Shown one piece after another: positions 43,923 to 57,051 of a stretch of 64,000 bases of DNA. Every line of letters starts with the position of its first letter. Within the stretch, counting starts at the first letter, position 1. Origin of the DNA: Pholiota molesta (Eukaryota > Basidiomycota > Agaricomycetes > Agaricales > Strophariaceae); NCBI GenBank assembly GCA_014925825.1, contig JACGCK010000232.1, positions 1 through 64,000 on the forward strand, written 5' to 3'. Position numbers and translations under genes: made by a program. The notes beneath the pieces were generated by a model. That model searched no databases. It was not told the origin of the DNA and saw nothing but the letters and a program-made list of their open reading frames with translations.

Positions 43923-45755
43923 ATGGACGGGCTGCCCACACTCAATGAGAGGATGTCAATCGCAGAAACGCTCCGTATAATCGACGAATCTATTGCTGAA
44001 CAACAAAAGGCTATTGACGAGCTCCTCAAACCCCTTCGAGCCTTGAAATATCATCGAAACACTATCATACCCATCTCACGCCTTCCTCCCGAACTTCTGT
44101 GCAGGATTCTCTCCCTGGCACAGGTACCGCACCCTACGGCAACCGAACCAAATCTGTTGGAGTGGATAAATCTGACATACGTATGTCGCCACTGGCGGAA
44201 CATCGCTATCAGTTCGCCCAGTCTATGGGTTACGCTGCCTATTGGAAATCATAAATGGGTCAAAGAAATGCTCCGCAGATCGAAAGGGTCCAGCCTTGTA
44301 ATCAGATCCGACACGGGAAAGGCCTCAGCAGAGTCAGGGATAGTGCCAGCTCTCCGAGAAATTCACCGTATCAAAGAGCTATCACTACGAAATTTCAATT
44401 CAGACGCATGGCATTCTATACGAGAAATGTTAACGAAGTCCGCTCCGCAACTTGAACGTTTTTGCTTGCAGGGTTTCGACTCAGCCTGGGTGGAGATGGA
44501 TTCGGATTCGCAACGCTTCGTTATCTGGGATGATATTCTATGCAAAACAGAGAGTCTACGTCAGCTGGAGTTGGAGTACTGCCATTTGAGCTGGGATTCG
44601 CACTCCCATCTCTTTCGCTCTCTGACGCACCTCAAATTGAAGGATCTTCCGCGTAGTTCCCTGCCCAGCGGAAAGCAATTGATGAATACGCTGAAAAGCA
44701 TGCCCGACTTGGAGGTCTTAGCTTTATGGAATTCCCTTCCGAGCCAGATGGATCAGCAATCTTCGTGGGGATCTGAATATACCCATCTTGCGTGTCTTCG
44801 CTCCCAATCTATAAATTCCAAACACGTTGCATATCTTGAGGCTTTCTTTCGCTACGTCATGTTTCCACCCACTGCCATAGTCAAGATCGTTTGCTCTGAC
44901 GATCATACCTCTAGACGACTCCGTACTCTGGCTGGTGCTATAAATCAAGACACATATTACTCTGGCTTTATCATTGCGCTAGCCCGATCATACTCAGCGA
45001 TAACTCTCGATACAACTTTCCACAGCCTCAAACAATACCGAGATAGCGACGATGAACATGAATGTCATCTGCTGTTTTTTGCGGACGCATTCAACTTGAA
45101 TGAGATAGTCAAAACAGCCGCTATTGCTCATTTGGATTTGTCGTTGTCTTGCGGCAGTCCCGACGTCGTCAGAAGGGTTATAACCGACATTTTCGATAGC
45201 AGTATACCTCTACACAACATCAGTTGTATATATCTCCGCGATGACATATCTGGGCTCGACAGCGAAACGATAGCAAACACATTCGGACTCAAGCTGCCTC
45301 TGTTGCATTCGGTTGTGGTTTCAGGAAATGGAGCAAGACCGTTTTTGAATACAATGCATCTTGGCATAGACGGAGAAGCTATACGATCCGGAGAAACCCC
45401 AATCCAGGAGCTCTATTTCCCCGGTGTCTCCTCGGTCGGTTTGCATGAAATAACTTTTCATGGCGACACGCACCCGCATTTCGACCTGGCACCACTGCCC
45501 ATTGAATTGCTCCAGAATTTCCTCATCCAGCGTTGTGAGCTCGGCACGCCAATAGAAACACTGGTTCTGTGGGGTTCACGTTTCGACATCTATGACGAGG
45601 ATATAAAGTTATTAGAGGAAATAGTGGTTAATGTTGAGCGGCAAATAGAATTGAAGGACGATGAGAACTCACTGGACTGGAGCAGTCGGTCCCCATCAAA
45701 CGAGGGAGACGAGGGAGAGGTAGAGGAGGAAGCTGAAGAGGCATGGAGAGAATGA
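43923..45755 (+). CDS. F-box protein (paralogue F)
   Basis: A 610-codon frame with no coding introns, starting MDGLPTLNERMSIAETLRII. A coiled helix (EQQKAIDELLKPLRALKYHR) precedes the F-box at about residues 48-95 (ISRLPPELLCRILSLAQVPH, WINLTYVCRHWRNIAISSPS). Leucine-rich C-terminal half (LRQLELEYCHLSWDSHSHLF). The acidic end reads GDEGEVEEEAEEAWRE. A leader intron lies at 43834-43887. It is closest to paralogue D (shared WNSLPxxxxQQSSWGSE step). The expected role is a substrate adaptor of an SCF ubiquitin ligase; the target is unknown. Confidence 0.9.
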   Translation: MDGLPTLNERMSIAETLRIIDESIAEQQKAIDELLKPLRALKYHRNTIIPISRLPPELLCRILSLAQVPHPTATEPNLLEWINLTYVCRHWRNIAISSPSLWVTLPIGNHKWVKEMLRRSKGSSLVIRSDTGKASAESGIVPALREIHRIKELSLRNFNSDAWHSIREMLTKSAPQLERFCLQGFDSAWVEMDSDSQRFVIWDDILCKTESLRQLELEYCHLSWDSHSHLFRSLTHLKLKDLPRSSLPSGKQLMNTLKSMPDLEVLALWNSLPSQMDQQSSWGSEYTHLACLRSQSINSKHVAYLEAFFRYVMFPPTAIVKIVCSDDHTSRRLRTLAGAINQDTYYSGFIIALARSYSAITLDTTFHSLKQYRDSDDEHECHLLFFADAFNLNEIVKTAAIAHLDLSLSCGSPDVVRRVITDIFDSSIPLHNISCIYLRDDISGLDSETIANTFGLKLPLLHSVVVSGNGARPFLNTMHLGIDGEAIRSGETPIQELYFPGVSSVGLHEITFHGDTHPHFDLAPLPIELLQNFLIQRCELGTPIETLVLWGSRFDIYDEDIKLLEEIVVNVERQIELKDDENSLDWSSRSPSNEGDEGEVEEEAEEAWRE

Positions 45756-46512
45756 ATAATTTGGTTTGTCGATTGCGATACACAATTCGCCAGGCTGAAC
45801 TGATTTTTTTTTTTTTTTTGTAGCCTGTAGAACCTCTACAAGGCTTCGAATAATATTCAGATGTTCACTATCACTATCTTGCTAAAGGGATGATCTTCGA
45901 ATTTCTTTGAGACTCTTTTGTTCATGCGCAGTTGATAAAAAAAAAGAATAAGAATTGAGAAAGGTCAAATGTTTCCGTTACCATGATTCATCAATTTGAT
46001 GGCAGTGTGCGGCGTGCGCACTGCGCACAGGGCAGGCAAGGTATGTCGAAAGGTTAAATAAGCGTCCTCAAGCATGACAGGAGCATGCATTCTGGTGCAA
46101 ATAAATAGCTGCGTTCTTGAACAAGGGATGTACAAAAGGCGACAGTGAGACTTGTCAGAAATGGAGAAAACACAGCCCTCAGCCACATTTGGCCATAAAA
46201 GGCAAGCATACGAGCCTGCCCTCACGCAAATCGGATAAGCCCAGCAAGGACTAGTTTGCTGGTTGATCTACCCTTCGCCCATCATCTACCGGAGCACTTC
46301 TAGGTAAGTCTTTGCTCGTCGTGGCCGGCGTCGGCGTCGCGGGCAGCATGTTGAGTAACCGCTGACGTATCATTCCATCTCTTCATTCTGCTCTGCTGCT
46401 GCGCATTCCGCATCGCCTATAAATCGGTGTCCAATCCGACTGTGCAACTTGCAGCTCACTTCACCAGCCCCCGCAACTTATCTTTTTCACTTCACTTTAA
46501 CGAATAATCGCA
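45756..46512. promoter_or_regulatory. Upstream region of actin gene 1
   Basis: About 750 bases between an F-box stop and the actin start. It includes a T14 run near 45807-45820. A TATA-type box, TATAAA, is at 46418-46423, 90 bases before the ATG, with CCAAT at 46430 and pyrimidine-rich sequence (TTCACTTCACTTT) just before the start, as expected of a highly expressed gene. Confidence 0.6.
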
Positions 46513-48121
<1,609 letters not shown>

Positions 48122-48819
48122 ACGATTACGACAACCTTATGAGAGGAGTGAGTGGTGCAAAACTTCTGGGCGTAGAGAGCGAGGGGTGTGGCGGTGGAAT
48201 CTTAATCTGTGTGCTGTTTTTCGGCGTCGACTAGCAAATACATCTTGTCTTTTAATTCTCTATACGAGTGTTAGGTCTTTTTTGTGTGTGACGGAGACGG
48301 ATATCGGCGGTGCAGATTTGAAGTCTCTGGTGTCGGATACTGGCGCTGCGCTGCAGAGTGCTGCTCTCAGGCTTCAGCGCTTCGCGCCGTCATTACATTA
48401 TCTTCTTGCGTCTCATCGTTTTCGTTCGATATAGTCGCGACTTTCTGAACGGACAGTTCTGGTGCTATGTCACACCTGTGACATATAGGCTATAGTCACA
48501 TGGACAGGACGCGACTCTGCTTTATTCAGTCAACGATCCGCCAATAAGTGGTTCGAAACTCTTGATATCATCTCTCTGAGTGATTATTTCTGCATCAACA
48601 CGTCGTACTTAGTGTGAAGATTGATCTTTTAATTGCCTTTCACTTGACTGAACAATCTGGAGCAATTAGCGGAAGTGTTGCATCTCTTTATTCAGGTATG
48701 TGGTCGAACAACGAGTCTTCTCAAATTCTTCTGGTGGAACTCTTGTTTTTTTGGCTAACCTACTGTTGCCTTGAAATTAATCTCTGCACAGTCCGAAGCG
48801 GCTAGATATCTTCTCGAAC
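48122..48819 (+). promoter_or_regulatory. 3' region of actin 1 and leader of F-box paralogue C
   Basis: About 700 bases. The first part is the actin 3' region. A conserved CCAAT promoter block is at 48511-48600, and the leader intron of the next F-box gene is at 48696-48791 (CAGGTATGTGG to GCACAG), followed by TCCGAAGCGGC. Confidence 0.6.
48511..48600 (+). promoter_or_regulatory. Conserved F-box promoter block with CCAAT (paralogue C)
   Basis: Reads GCGACTCTGCTTTATT at the start, with CCAAT at 48541-48545, then GTGGTTCGAAACTCTTGATA and TCTGAGTGATTATTTCTGC. It matches the blocks at 14301-14343 and 16813-16882 on the opposite strand, base for base over long stretches. It begins about 300 bases upstream of the ATG at 48820. 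Confidence 0.6.
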
Positions 48820-50724
48820 ATGAACGTAACCTTGCCCGCACTCGATGAGAGCATGCCGCTGGAAGAAACCCTCCGGATAATTGACGAAGCCATCCAAAAG
48901 CAGCAAAGGGCTATTGACGAGCTTCACATTCCTCTTTTCGCTCTGAAGTCTCAACGAAATGCCTCTGTGCCAATCTCCCGCCTTCCCCCCGAAATTTTGT
49001 GCAGGATCTTCTCCTTTGCGCAAAAACGAGAACTGGATATAAAGGGGCGCAAAGTAGCACCGTTGGAGTGGATCAACCTGACCTACGTCTGTCGCCATTG
49101 GCGAAGAGTTGCCGTCAATGCACCCAGCTTGTGGGTCGACCCGCCTATTGGAAATTTCGAATGGGTCGCGGAAATGCTCCGAAGGTCGAAAGAGTCCAGC
49201 CTCGTCATACATATCGACGACGAGATGCTGGGAATGGAGCTCGCCCTTGAAAATATACACCGTGTCAGAGAGCTGTTGATTCGACATGTCAGCTCAAAGC
49301 AATGGAACATCATACAAGGAATGTTACTAGTGTCTGCTCCGCGACTCGAACGACTTTGCCTGGTGAGAAAGAAGGTTGCCAGGCACTATGATCCTGGTGG
49401 AAGAGTCAGGCACACATTGGCACCCTTCTCTATCTTTGAGGATATTCTACGGGAAACAGGACCGCTACGCCAACTGGAATTGGAAGACTGCAAATTGAGC
49501 TGGATCTCACACTCCCATCTCCTTTCCTCCCTGACGCATCTCAAGCTGCATGATATTTTGTACCCTTTGAAAAATTCGACGTTTGCTGTGACTGAAAAGC
49601 AGTTCATGGATGCATTGAAAAGCATGCCTGATCTGGAGGTTTTAGACCTACGATATGCCTTGCCGGAATTCGAAGCAGAGCAGCAAGTTTCACAGTTGTC
49701 CGAAGATATACATTTCCCCCGTCTTCAAACTCTGCACATACATGATTCCGTAACTGCCGAATTCGAAGCTTTCTTTCGCAACGTCACCTTCCCATCTACT
49801 GCCATGGTCAAGGTTGTATGCCAAGAGTGGGGTTCGGACGGAACCAGTCACGACGACGATGATTTCAATGAACCCTGTCCAGATTATTCGGAGATTATTT
49901 CGGGGGTACTTCGATCATATTCAAACCTGCGTCCAGAGGCAGCTTTCAAAAGCCTTATGCTACAGCGATCGGGGCCATACCAATACAGTGGGGGAATTCG
50001 ATTGAAATTATTCACGGAAATTTTCGATGATTTTGATATGATCAGTCGCATCGCTCCCTCGCGTCTGGATTTGTTGTTTCGTTGTACCATGGTCCCACAG
50101 GAAACTACACAGATTTTCAGCGACATTCGCACTAGTGGGATCTTAGACGACATCACACATGTATGTATTCCCGAGTGGGTAGGGCCTGAGCTCACTGCCA
50201 AAGCGATGGCAAATACATTGGGACAGCTGCCTGGGATACAGTCAATGGTGGTGGCGGGTAGTGCAACAAAAACCTTTCTAGAGTCCATCGTTCTTGTTTC
50301 ACGCTTGTCAGCTGCCGCAACCTCTGGATCTAGCGGAAACTCAAAACTAGCAGTCCCTTTCCCCTGCCTCTCCTCGATCTATTTGTCCCAGGTAGAATTT
50401 GTGGAGCCCCATCTGGTCGAGCGCCAAGACGCTCAACCAATATCAGTCAAGCAACTCCAATGCATTCTCATGCGTCGTTGTGACTTCGGTGCGCCAATAG
50501 ACATGCTATTCCTTCAGAAATGCTCCGGAGTCTCTAAGGAGGACAAAAAATTACTAAGGGAAATCTTGGTTAATCTTGAGCCCTATAGCAGCGATGATGA
50601 GAGCGACGAGGATGAGCAAATGGAAGAGGATGAGCAAATGGAAGAGGATGAGCAAATCGAAATGGAAGAGGATGAAGAGGATGAGCATTTTGACTCTTTA
50701 GCTGAAGCTCATGATTCCTTGTAG
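48820..50724 (+). CDS. F-box protein (paralogue C), near-duplicate of A in inverted orientation
   Basis: A 634-codon frame from MNVTLPALDESMPLEETLRI. The F-box is at about residues 48-95 (ISRLPPEILCRIFSFAQ, WINLTYVCRHWRRVAVNAPS). Leucine-rich C-terminal half; the acidic insert SHDDDDFNEPCP is shorter than in A. The protein is closely similar to paralogue A over nearly the whole length, with few differences per 50 residues. Its intact acidic tail (SSDDESDEDEQMEEDEQMEE) is the part A loses at its TAG. It is encoded on the plus strand between the two actin genes, whereas A is minus at 12.3 kb. It shares the promoter block and leader intron with A and B. The role is inferred to be an SCF substrate adaptor. 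Confidence 0.92.
   Translation: MNVTLPALDESMPLEETLRIIDEAIQKQQRAIDELHIPLFALKSQRNASVPISRLPPEILCRIFSFAQKRELDIKGRKVAPLEWINLTYVCRHWRRVAVNAPSLWVDPPIGNFEWVAEMLRRSKESSLVIHIDDEMLGMELALENIHRVRELLIRHVSSKQWNIIQGMLLVSAPRLERLCLVRKKVARHYDPGGRVRHTLAPFSIFEDILRETGPLRQLELEDCKLSWISHSHLLSSLTHLKLHDILYPLKNSTFAVTEKQFMDALKSMPDLEVLDLRYALPEFEAEQQVSQLSEDIHFPRLQTLHIHDSVTAEFEAFFRNVTFPSTAMVKVVCQEWGSDGTSHDDDDFNEPCPDYSEIISGVLRSYSNLRPEAAFKSLMLQRSGPYQYSGGIRLKLFTEIFDDFDMISRIAPSRLDLLFRCTMVPQETTQIFSDIRTSGILDDITHVCIPEWVGPELTAKAMANTLGQLPGIQSMVVAGSATKTFLESIVLVSRLSAAATSGSSGNSKLAVPFPCLSSIYLSQVEFVEPHLVERQDAQPISVKQLQCILMRRCDFGAPIDMLFLQKCSGVSKEDKKLLREILVNLEPYSSDDESDEDEQMEEDEQMEEDEQIEMEEDEEDEHFDSLAEAHDSL
50608..50661 (+). repeat. 18-bp tandem repeat in the acidic tail
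   Basis: Three 18-base units of GAGGATGAGCAAATGGAA (last unit with one change), each encoding EDEQME, followed by more GAA/GAG-rich sequence. It is in frame, so the number of acidic units can change freely. Paralogue B carries a single unit here. Confidence 0.85.
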
Positions 50725-51533
50725 GCCGATATTTTTGTTTGACCTCAGGCGGTTGAGACTGGCTTCGTATTCAAGCTTATTCAAGTCGTATTACGATGTC
50801 TTTAAACCAATAGTCGCGCGGAAACTGGCGCACGAAGCCTACTTACAAACCGATGCAGTTTTGGCGAAATTCTCAGGGCAAGTGCTGCAAGCAACACCTG
50901 CTTAGACCTGCTTACAATTTTCACTTGATATTCACGCTAGCCACCATCCACTGTGGGTCAGTGACTCTAAGTAATGTTGAGTCCTCACAGGCCCCCACAT
51001 AGACTGGATTATGATGCTTATGCATACAGCTAGCGACGCAAGTCACAAAGCCAAAATGAACAATGCCGTCGCGTCTCTACACTCCAGCAACACTCCAGTA
51101 CACTCCGCTGCGGATCTGTCATCCAGAGGCGGCTCACTACCATAGTCGTACGACTTGTTCTTCAGATGTGCACAGCGCTTGCGCGCCGAGCAGCGACTTG
51201 ATTCGAACGTCGGCGGATCCGCAAGCGCCTTGGAAAAGCTTGGCAAAAGCAGCAGCGGCGAGTAATGATTCGGGTCATGATGCATGACGCGCAGCCCTCG
51301 CAGCTCGCAGCGCTCCAACCTTTGCGTCCCAAGGGACGGGCGGGCTATTTCCCTCTTGTCATGGTTGTTGCTGGTCTTCGGATGAGCTATTGCGTACTGC
51401 GGCGTATTCTTATGGGCTTGTATAAAGGCCACCGTTTGTTTCTTGGAAAAGGCACCCCAGAATTTGTATTCAAAGGTACTGCGTACTTACTACTGCATCT
51501 CTTACTCGAAGGACAACAATTTGAAGAATCGAA
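50725..51533. promoter_or_regulatory. Upstream region of actin gene 2
   Basis: About 800 bases. A TATA-type box TATAAA is at 51421-51426, about 108 bases before the ATG. The stretch 51060-51280 is GC-rich with no convincing product. Open frames at 51043-51636 are shadows of each other. Confidence 0.5.
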
Positions 51534-53108
51534 ATGGAAGACGAAATCGCAGCTCTCGTACGTTCTAAGCCAAGCTTGGCTTCGGGTTTTGGAGGCTATA
51601 TCTTATCTGACTATGGTTTGCACAATAGGTTATTGATAATGGCTCCGGCATGTGCAAGGCTGGCTGTAAGTTGTGTTTACTGCCCTTATTCTGTGTATTT
51701 TTGCTGATTATTTATGCTTCTAGTTGCTGGTAAATGAATTACAACATAAGATCGCGAGACTTCACTAATAGTAATACTTTCCTAGGCGACGACGCCCCTC
51801 GTGCTGTTTTCCCGTGAGTTCCTTTATATATAAATTTTGTCTACCAGCTAAGGTGTCATTAGTTCTATTGTTGGTCGTCATCGGTATGATGGCGTCATGG
51901 TCGGCATGGCTCAGAAGGACTCTTATGTTGGGTACGTCCCTTAATTTTGAATAGCCCTCAAATCCTATACTATACTTATATCAACCTCCGGTACCCAGTG
52001 ATGAAGCCCAAGCAAAGCGTGGCATCCTTACCTTGAAGTACCCCATCGAACATGGGATTGTGACTAACTGGGACGACATGGAGAAGATCTGGCACCACAC
52101 CTTCTACAATGAGCTGCGCATCGCGCCGGAGGAGCACCCCGTCCTCCTCACCGAGGCGCCGCTCAATCCCAAGGCCAACAGGGAGAAAATGACGCAGATC
52201 ATGTTCGAGACGTTCAACACTCCCGCGTTCTACGTGTCCATCCAGGCGGTGCTGTCCCTCTACGCGTCCGGGCGCACCACCGGTGTCGTTCTCGACTCGG
52301 GCGACGGCGTCACGCACGTTGTGCCGATCTACGAGGGCTTCTCGCTGTCGCACGCGATCCTCCGCCTTGACCTTGCTGGAAGAGACCTTACCAACGGTTT
52401 GGTCAAGAATCTCACGGAGCGCGGGTACTCGTTCACTACTAGCGCGGAGAGGGAGATCGTGCGCGATATCAAGGAGAAGCTCTGCTATGTCGCGCTCGAC
52501 TTTGAGCAGGAATTAATAACCTCGGCACAGTCCTCTGCTTTGGAGAAGAATTACGAGCTTCCTGACGGTCAGGTCATCACGATTGGGAGTGAACGGTATG
52601 CATTTTTCGAACTTTTACCCTTCCTTCATATTTTGGCTCAATATCTCACCACCCACCTTAGCTTCCGTGCCCCAGAGGCGCTCTTCCAACCAGCCTTCCT
52701 CGGCCTCGAAGCCGCCGGCGTCCACGAGACGACCTACAACTCCGTCTTCAAGTGCGACGTCGACGTCCGCCGCGAGCTCTACAACAACGTCGTGCTCTCG
52801 GGCGGCACCACCATGTTCCCTGGCATCGCCGACCGTCTGCAGAAGGAGCTCACGGCGCTCGCGCCGTCCAGCGTCAAGGTCAAGGTCATCGCCCCGCCCG
52901 AGCGCAAGTATTCTGTGTGGATTGGAGGCTCGATCCTTGCTTCGTTGAGCACCTTCCAGAACATGTGGGTCTCTAAGGAGGAATACGACGAGTCGGGCCC
53001 TGGAATCGTCCATCGCAGTACGTTTTTTTTCACCTAGTGTTTTATACGGTCGGTTTTGGTTTTCTAACTCACAACACTTTTGCTTGCTTTCTTACAGAGT
53101 GCTTCTAA
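51534..53108 (+). CDS. act2: Actin (second of two paralogues)
   Basis: Starts MEDEIAAL and splices into [12 protein letters not shown] and [20 protein letters not shown]. The protein is 375 residues ending GPGIVHRKCF. Relative to the first actin it has substitutions such as [14 protein letters not shown] for [47 protein letters not shown] and [13 protein letters not shown] for [13 protein letters not shown]. The ancestral six-base microexon is kept (51724-51729, TTGCTG). The intron after ETT that exists in actin 1 is absent: [13 protein letters not shown] is continuous. Its third-position GC looks higher. It is intact and probably functional. The gene lies 3.4 kb downstream of actin 1, with one F-box gene between. 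Confidence 0.95.
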
Positions 53109-53637
53109 GGATAGTATCAATCGATATCCGTTTGTATCTGGAGTCGTAAATTTTTTAGGAAACCACAAAACATGGACTGGGGATGAGGATGGTAATGATT
53201 GATGTCAGTTTGGAAAAAATATATACGCTGAGCGTTGGCCGCCTACTTCGATACGTGTTTGTAACATGTCTGTTTACCTACCAGTGAACAATCGTTGTTT
53301 GTGGCTATATCATCTGGACTCACTAGTTAAGCCTTCAACGTCAGGAATCATGACACGGGCAAGGTCAACAGCATTCTCAAAATTTGTGTATAAGCGAGTT
53401 CTAAGGGCAGAAGGTTAGGTGAATACCGATGGTATTCAACCACGCGCATCATTTTCGGAAGGGAATTCTTAAAGGTGGGGGATAAAATGAAACTGAATTG
53501 GCTTCCAGCTTTCGAATGAATTAATAAGTAGATGTATCTTCGTTGACATTGCCAGTGTAGCGATGTATTCCACCATACATAATCCACATATAAATAAACT
53601 ATTGAACAAGAATCATACCCAATATGATACAAATGTT
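53109..53637. other. Convergent intergenic region
   Basis: About 530 bases between the 3' ends of actin 2 (plus) and NOP9 (minus). Nothing else recognised. Confidence 0.5.
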
Positions 53638-56574
53638 TCAATGCTTTTTCTTTTTCTTCCCATCGTTCGCAGGAGCTGAACGGATAGCGCCCAAGACCTG
53701 TTGTAGGTCTTTGTCGCCATTCTTTTCTTTCTTGACTGGATGGGCGTCGGAAGATACGTCTGTCGTTCCAGCGCTCTCCGATAGGGCCGCCTTCTTGATT
53801 CTTTTACCCAGCTTCTCATTGAATAGAGCGTCAATTTCATTCTCAGGGTGGGATTTCCGTTTCCGAGATTCGGGTTGAGCTGCTGGTTCATGTTTCGCGG
53901 GAGGCGGTGCCGCAGTTTGCAGCTTTTCTTGGTCTTGGGCACGCTTCCTTTCCGATTGCAGGTTTCGCCAATCTTCTGGGCGGCGCTGGAGCAGATATAG
54001 GTTGAGGTTACGTGCAAAGAATTTGCCATAATATGATGCTGCGAGTGCTTGCTCTTGGTTCACAAGTGACCGTGCAATTTTTTCCTGGAAAGGCATAAGT
54101 TAATCTTTCGAAGCGATAACACGAGGAGATATGAATTTACTTTTAGATATGTATCGGCGAAAGCCCAACACCGATCTCCAACACGACTCCCAAGCTTGTC
54201 ATCAACCAGGACATGATAGTGGCCGATAAAGTCCATGACGAACTGTCGTTTTACTTTTGGAAGAATTGTTGGGGAGTCCAAGAGTTCATCGAAGATGCGT
54301 GATCCAGCAGCATTGTGAGATATTTTGATACGCTCTTCAATAGGAAGTGAATTGATGCTAGCAAGACGGCTTAGAACTGGGCGGTGTTCGTATTCATGAC
54401 AAACGACTATACCTATCGGTAATGAAGGCGTTGAGCGCTTCGGGTAGTCTAAGCAATGACTGTAATAAGATGCTTCCTTGCGTTTTGGGTTCGAGGGGAT
54501 CTTGAGGTGCTGGAGCATGTCCGTGTCGATTTCCGTGATGTGATGATGGGTCATCTGCGGGCTTCGATGATTGGCTGGCGACAGCAGCTCGATATTCCTA
54601 AAAATAAGAACATCAGCACGGTGAAAGACATACAAACTATGACAGATGCTAACCGCTACTGGAAGAAGAGTTAATGCGCATGGTACTATCAATCTTTTGT
54701 CTTCGGCTGTTTCAAGGTTGAAGGCGGCGTATACGGCCTACAATTCAAAAGTCATATAGTTAAGATGGGCAAGAGGGCATAACCAGTATTCACTGACCTC
54801 TATGATCTGTTGTCCTGACAGTTTAAGAGTAGAGACTCTGTCAACAACCGCTCTTAATACACCAGTCCTAGAAGTTCCTAGAAGGGAAGAAATTTGCTCA
54901 GCCTACAGACCACGGGTAAAACTCAGAAGGACTGACGAATTAATTTGTTCCATGTCCCATCAAGCTCTTCGAAAAGACCCGACAATTGGGATTCTGAAAC
55001 GCTCTCCAAAGCCTTCGCAAGCACAAAATTGGCGACAGGATGGGCTGCCAATCGCGCAAGTTTGCCTTTGAAATACGTTTTCCAAAGGGCGTTGAACGCA
55101 TCGTCTGGACAACGAGACACGATAATCTCCAAAAGGTGAGACGAGTTGGGATCTCGGAGGAGAGTGCCAAGATAATCCGACTCCTCGATGTCAGCGCAGG
55201 GATTGCTTTCTAGAAAGTAATTGAGTCGACGAGGTAGAATTTAATACAAAAACACGCACTACATGTGGTGATGACGCCCGCCATCACTCTGTCCATCAAA
55301 GAGTTGGATTCATTAGACATATCTTGGTCCGCCTCAACTTCCAATAGCATCTGGTCAGACGTGTAAGCCTACGCAGTTGTGCGAGCGACAAGAATAATAA
55401 TAGATCACCTGTAAGCCAGGACAAGAGACTTTATTCGCTGCCATAGCTCGCGTTTCGTTTTCGTCCAGTTGATCGCGGACCATCTGCACAAATCTCCTAG
55501 CCATCTGTCGGAATTCGGGAGGAGTGCTTCTTAAAGTCTCTTTTCCTTTTCCTTTATCTTCAGAGAAGACAGATTTCATTTGTCCCTGACGCGCTTTCCA
55601 GGCTGCGCTCTTCTTAGAACGCACAGCGGATTGCGAGTTTTCTTCAGATGCCGAGAGGTTTGGCGAAAGTAGCAAGAGTAAACTGCGGACAACATGCGAA
55701 GCGAATGGGTCCATCACGAGTGAAGAAAAGTTTGGAAGAAGTTCCTATAGTTGGAGTGGAACTTGAGCAAAGTGTTAAGATAGAAAGATATGGTCACGGA
55801 CCTCGCAAATATCCAAAACAAGCTGTGATAATGTACGCAGTTCTCCCTCCTCCTCAGATACAGGAATAGCCGGAGTAATTCCTTTTGCCTGATGGAATAA
55901 TGAGATCAAGTAATTAGGTTAGGAATCACAACTAACCTCTCTTGAGATGGTATCTCGTGCTACAGTGAAAAGCGTTTGGCACACATGGGAAGCGAACCGA
56001 TGTCGGACGAGAACATCATACCTAGTAAGTTGGATTATCGTTAGCAGGAGGTCAAGTGTACACAGTGACCATACGACTTACGAACCCGCCAGACTATCCA
56101 CGAAAACCCTTCGAACGAAATCATCCATGGAATACGACATTCTCTCCAGGATTACAGAACAATCTGGATCTGTCGCTAGCTGTTTTTCCTTCTTCTGCAT
56201 CTCTTGAAGAGCGGCTGTAAAGAACATCCTCTTATCTAACAGAATACAATATCGTCAATTGCCTCCACTTTTCATTGACGAATAGACATACGCTCATTGG
56301 GGTCGACGTCTCCGTCTGTTGCCGTTTCATCTCGATTATCTTGCCAATTACGAATCTGAACATCCACCGTTCTGAAGTATGCTTTCACATCGGCGTCGAC
56401 GTAGCCAAAAGGTGCTTCAGGGTTGACTTCCTCCGTCTGGCCCGAAGCTGGCACTATCCATGATGGTTCTCCTCGCGGTTCTTCTATTGGCTCGACATAT
56501 TCCTGCGTATACTGAGGCTCTTCTTCGTGTACTTTCTTATGTTTCTTTCCTCGCTTTCTATTTTCTCGGGGCAT
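53638..56574 (-). CDS. NOP9: Nucleolar Pumilio-repeat protein NOP9
   Basis: Starts [20 protein letters not shown], a basic nucleolar-type N-terminus, and ends [18 protein letters not shown]. About ten exons, roughly 700 residues. Pumilio-like segments include [56 protein letters not shown] and [20 protein letters not shown], in the NOP9 order with the [20 protein letters not shown] middle part. This protein is needed for early small-subunit pre-rRNA processing in the nucleolus. Splice joints in the middle exons were not verified one by one, so residue numbers are approximate. It lies tail to tail with actin 2. Confidence 0.9.
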
Positions 56575-57051
56575 TGAATGGAATGCAGGGAAGGTCGAGA
56601 TTTGGTCAGGTAACGATCAAAGAGGCAGCTGGTCATTACGATTTCGGAGAAAAATAGAGCACCTCCAATCACGTGATATGTAAATGCTGCACTAGTACTA
56701 GCGAGCACGACGAGCTTGAGAGCTTCACTGCAAATCTATTTGAAAATCTGTCCAAAATCTATCCTATCTGTTATATCGCAATTTAATTCAGCTCGTAACG
56801 TCGATTGAAATTTTATACAAGAGTCAACAAGTGGCCAGTATTAATTATTCAGTCAATTTAAACCTCGATAACACCCGAATTCCTCCATTTACATGTGACA
56901 GTATGACCACAGATGACCACGTTTACCAACGGTAGAAGAACTAAATCAAGAGCAAGATATATCAAAATATGCAGTATTCAAGATGAAAGCAAGACGATAA
57001 ACAGCTAGAACTGGGATTCATGCACCTTTGTTCTCTTTCACCCATTCGTCT
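56575..57051. other. Upstream region of NOP9
   Basis: About 480 bases between the NOP9 start and the stop of the next minus-strand F-box gene. The stretch 56750-56870 is AT-rich. No gene is seen. Confidence 0.4.
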
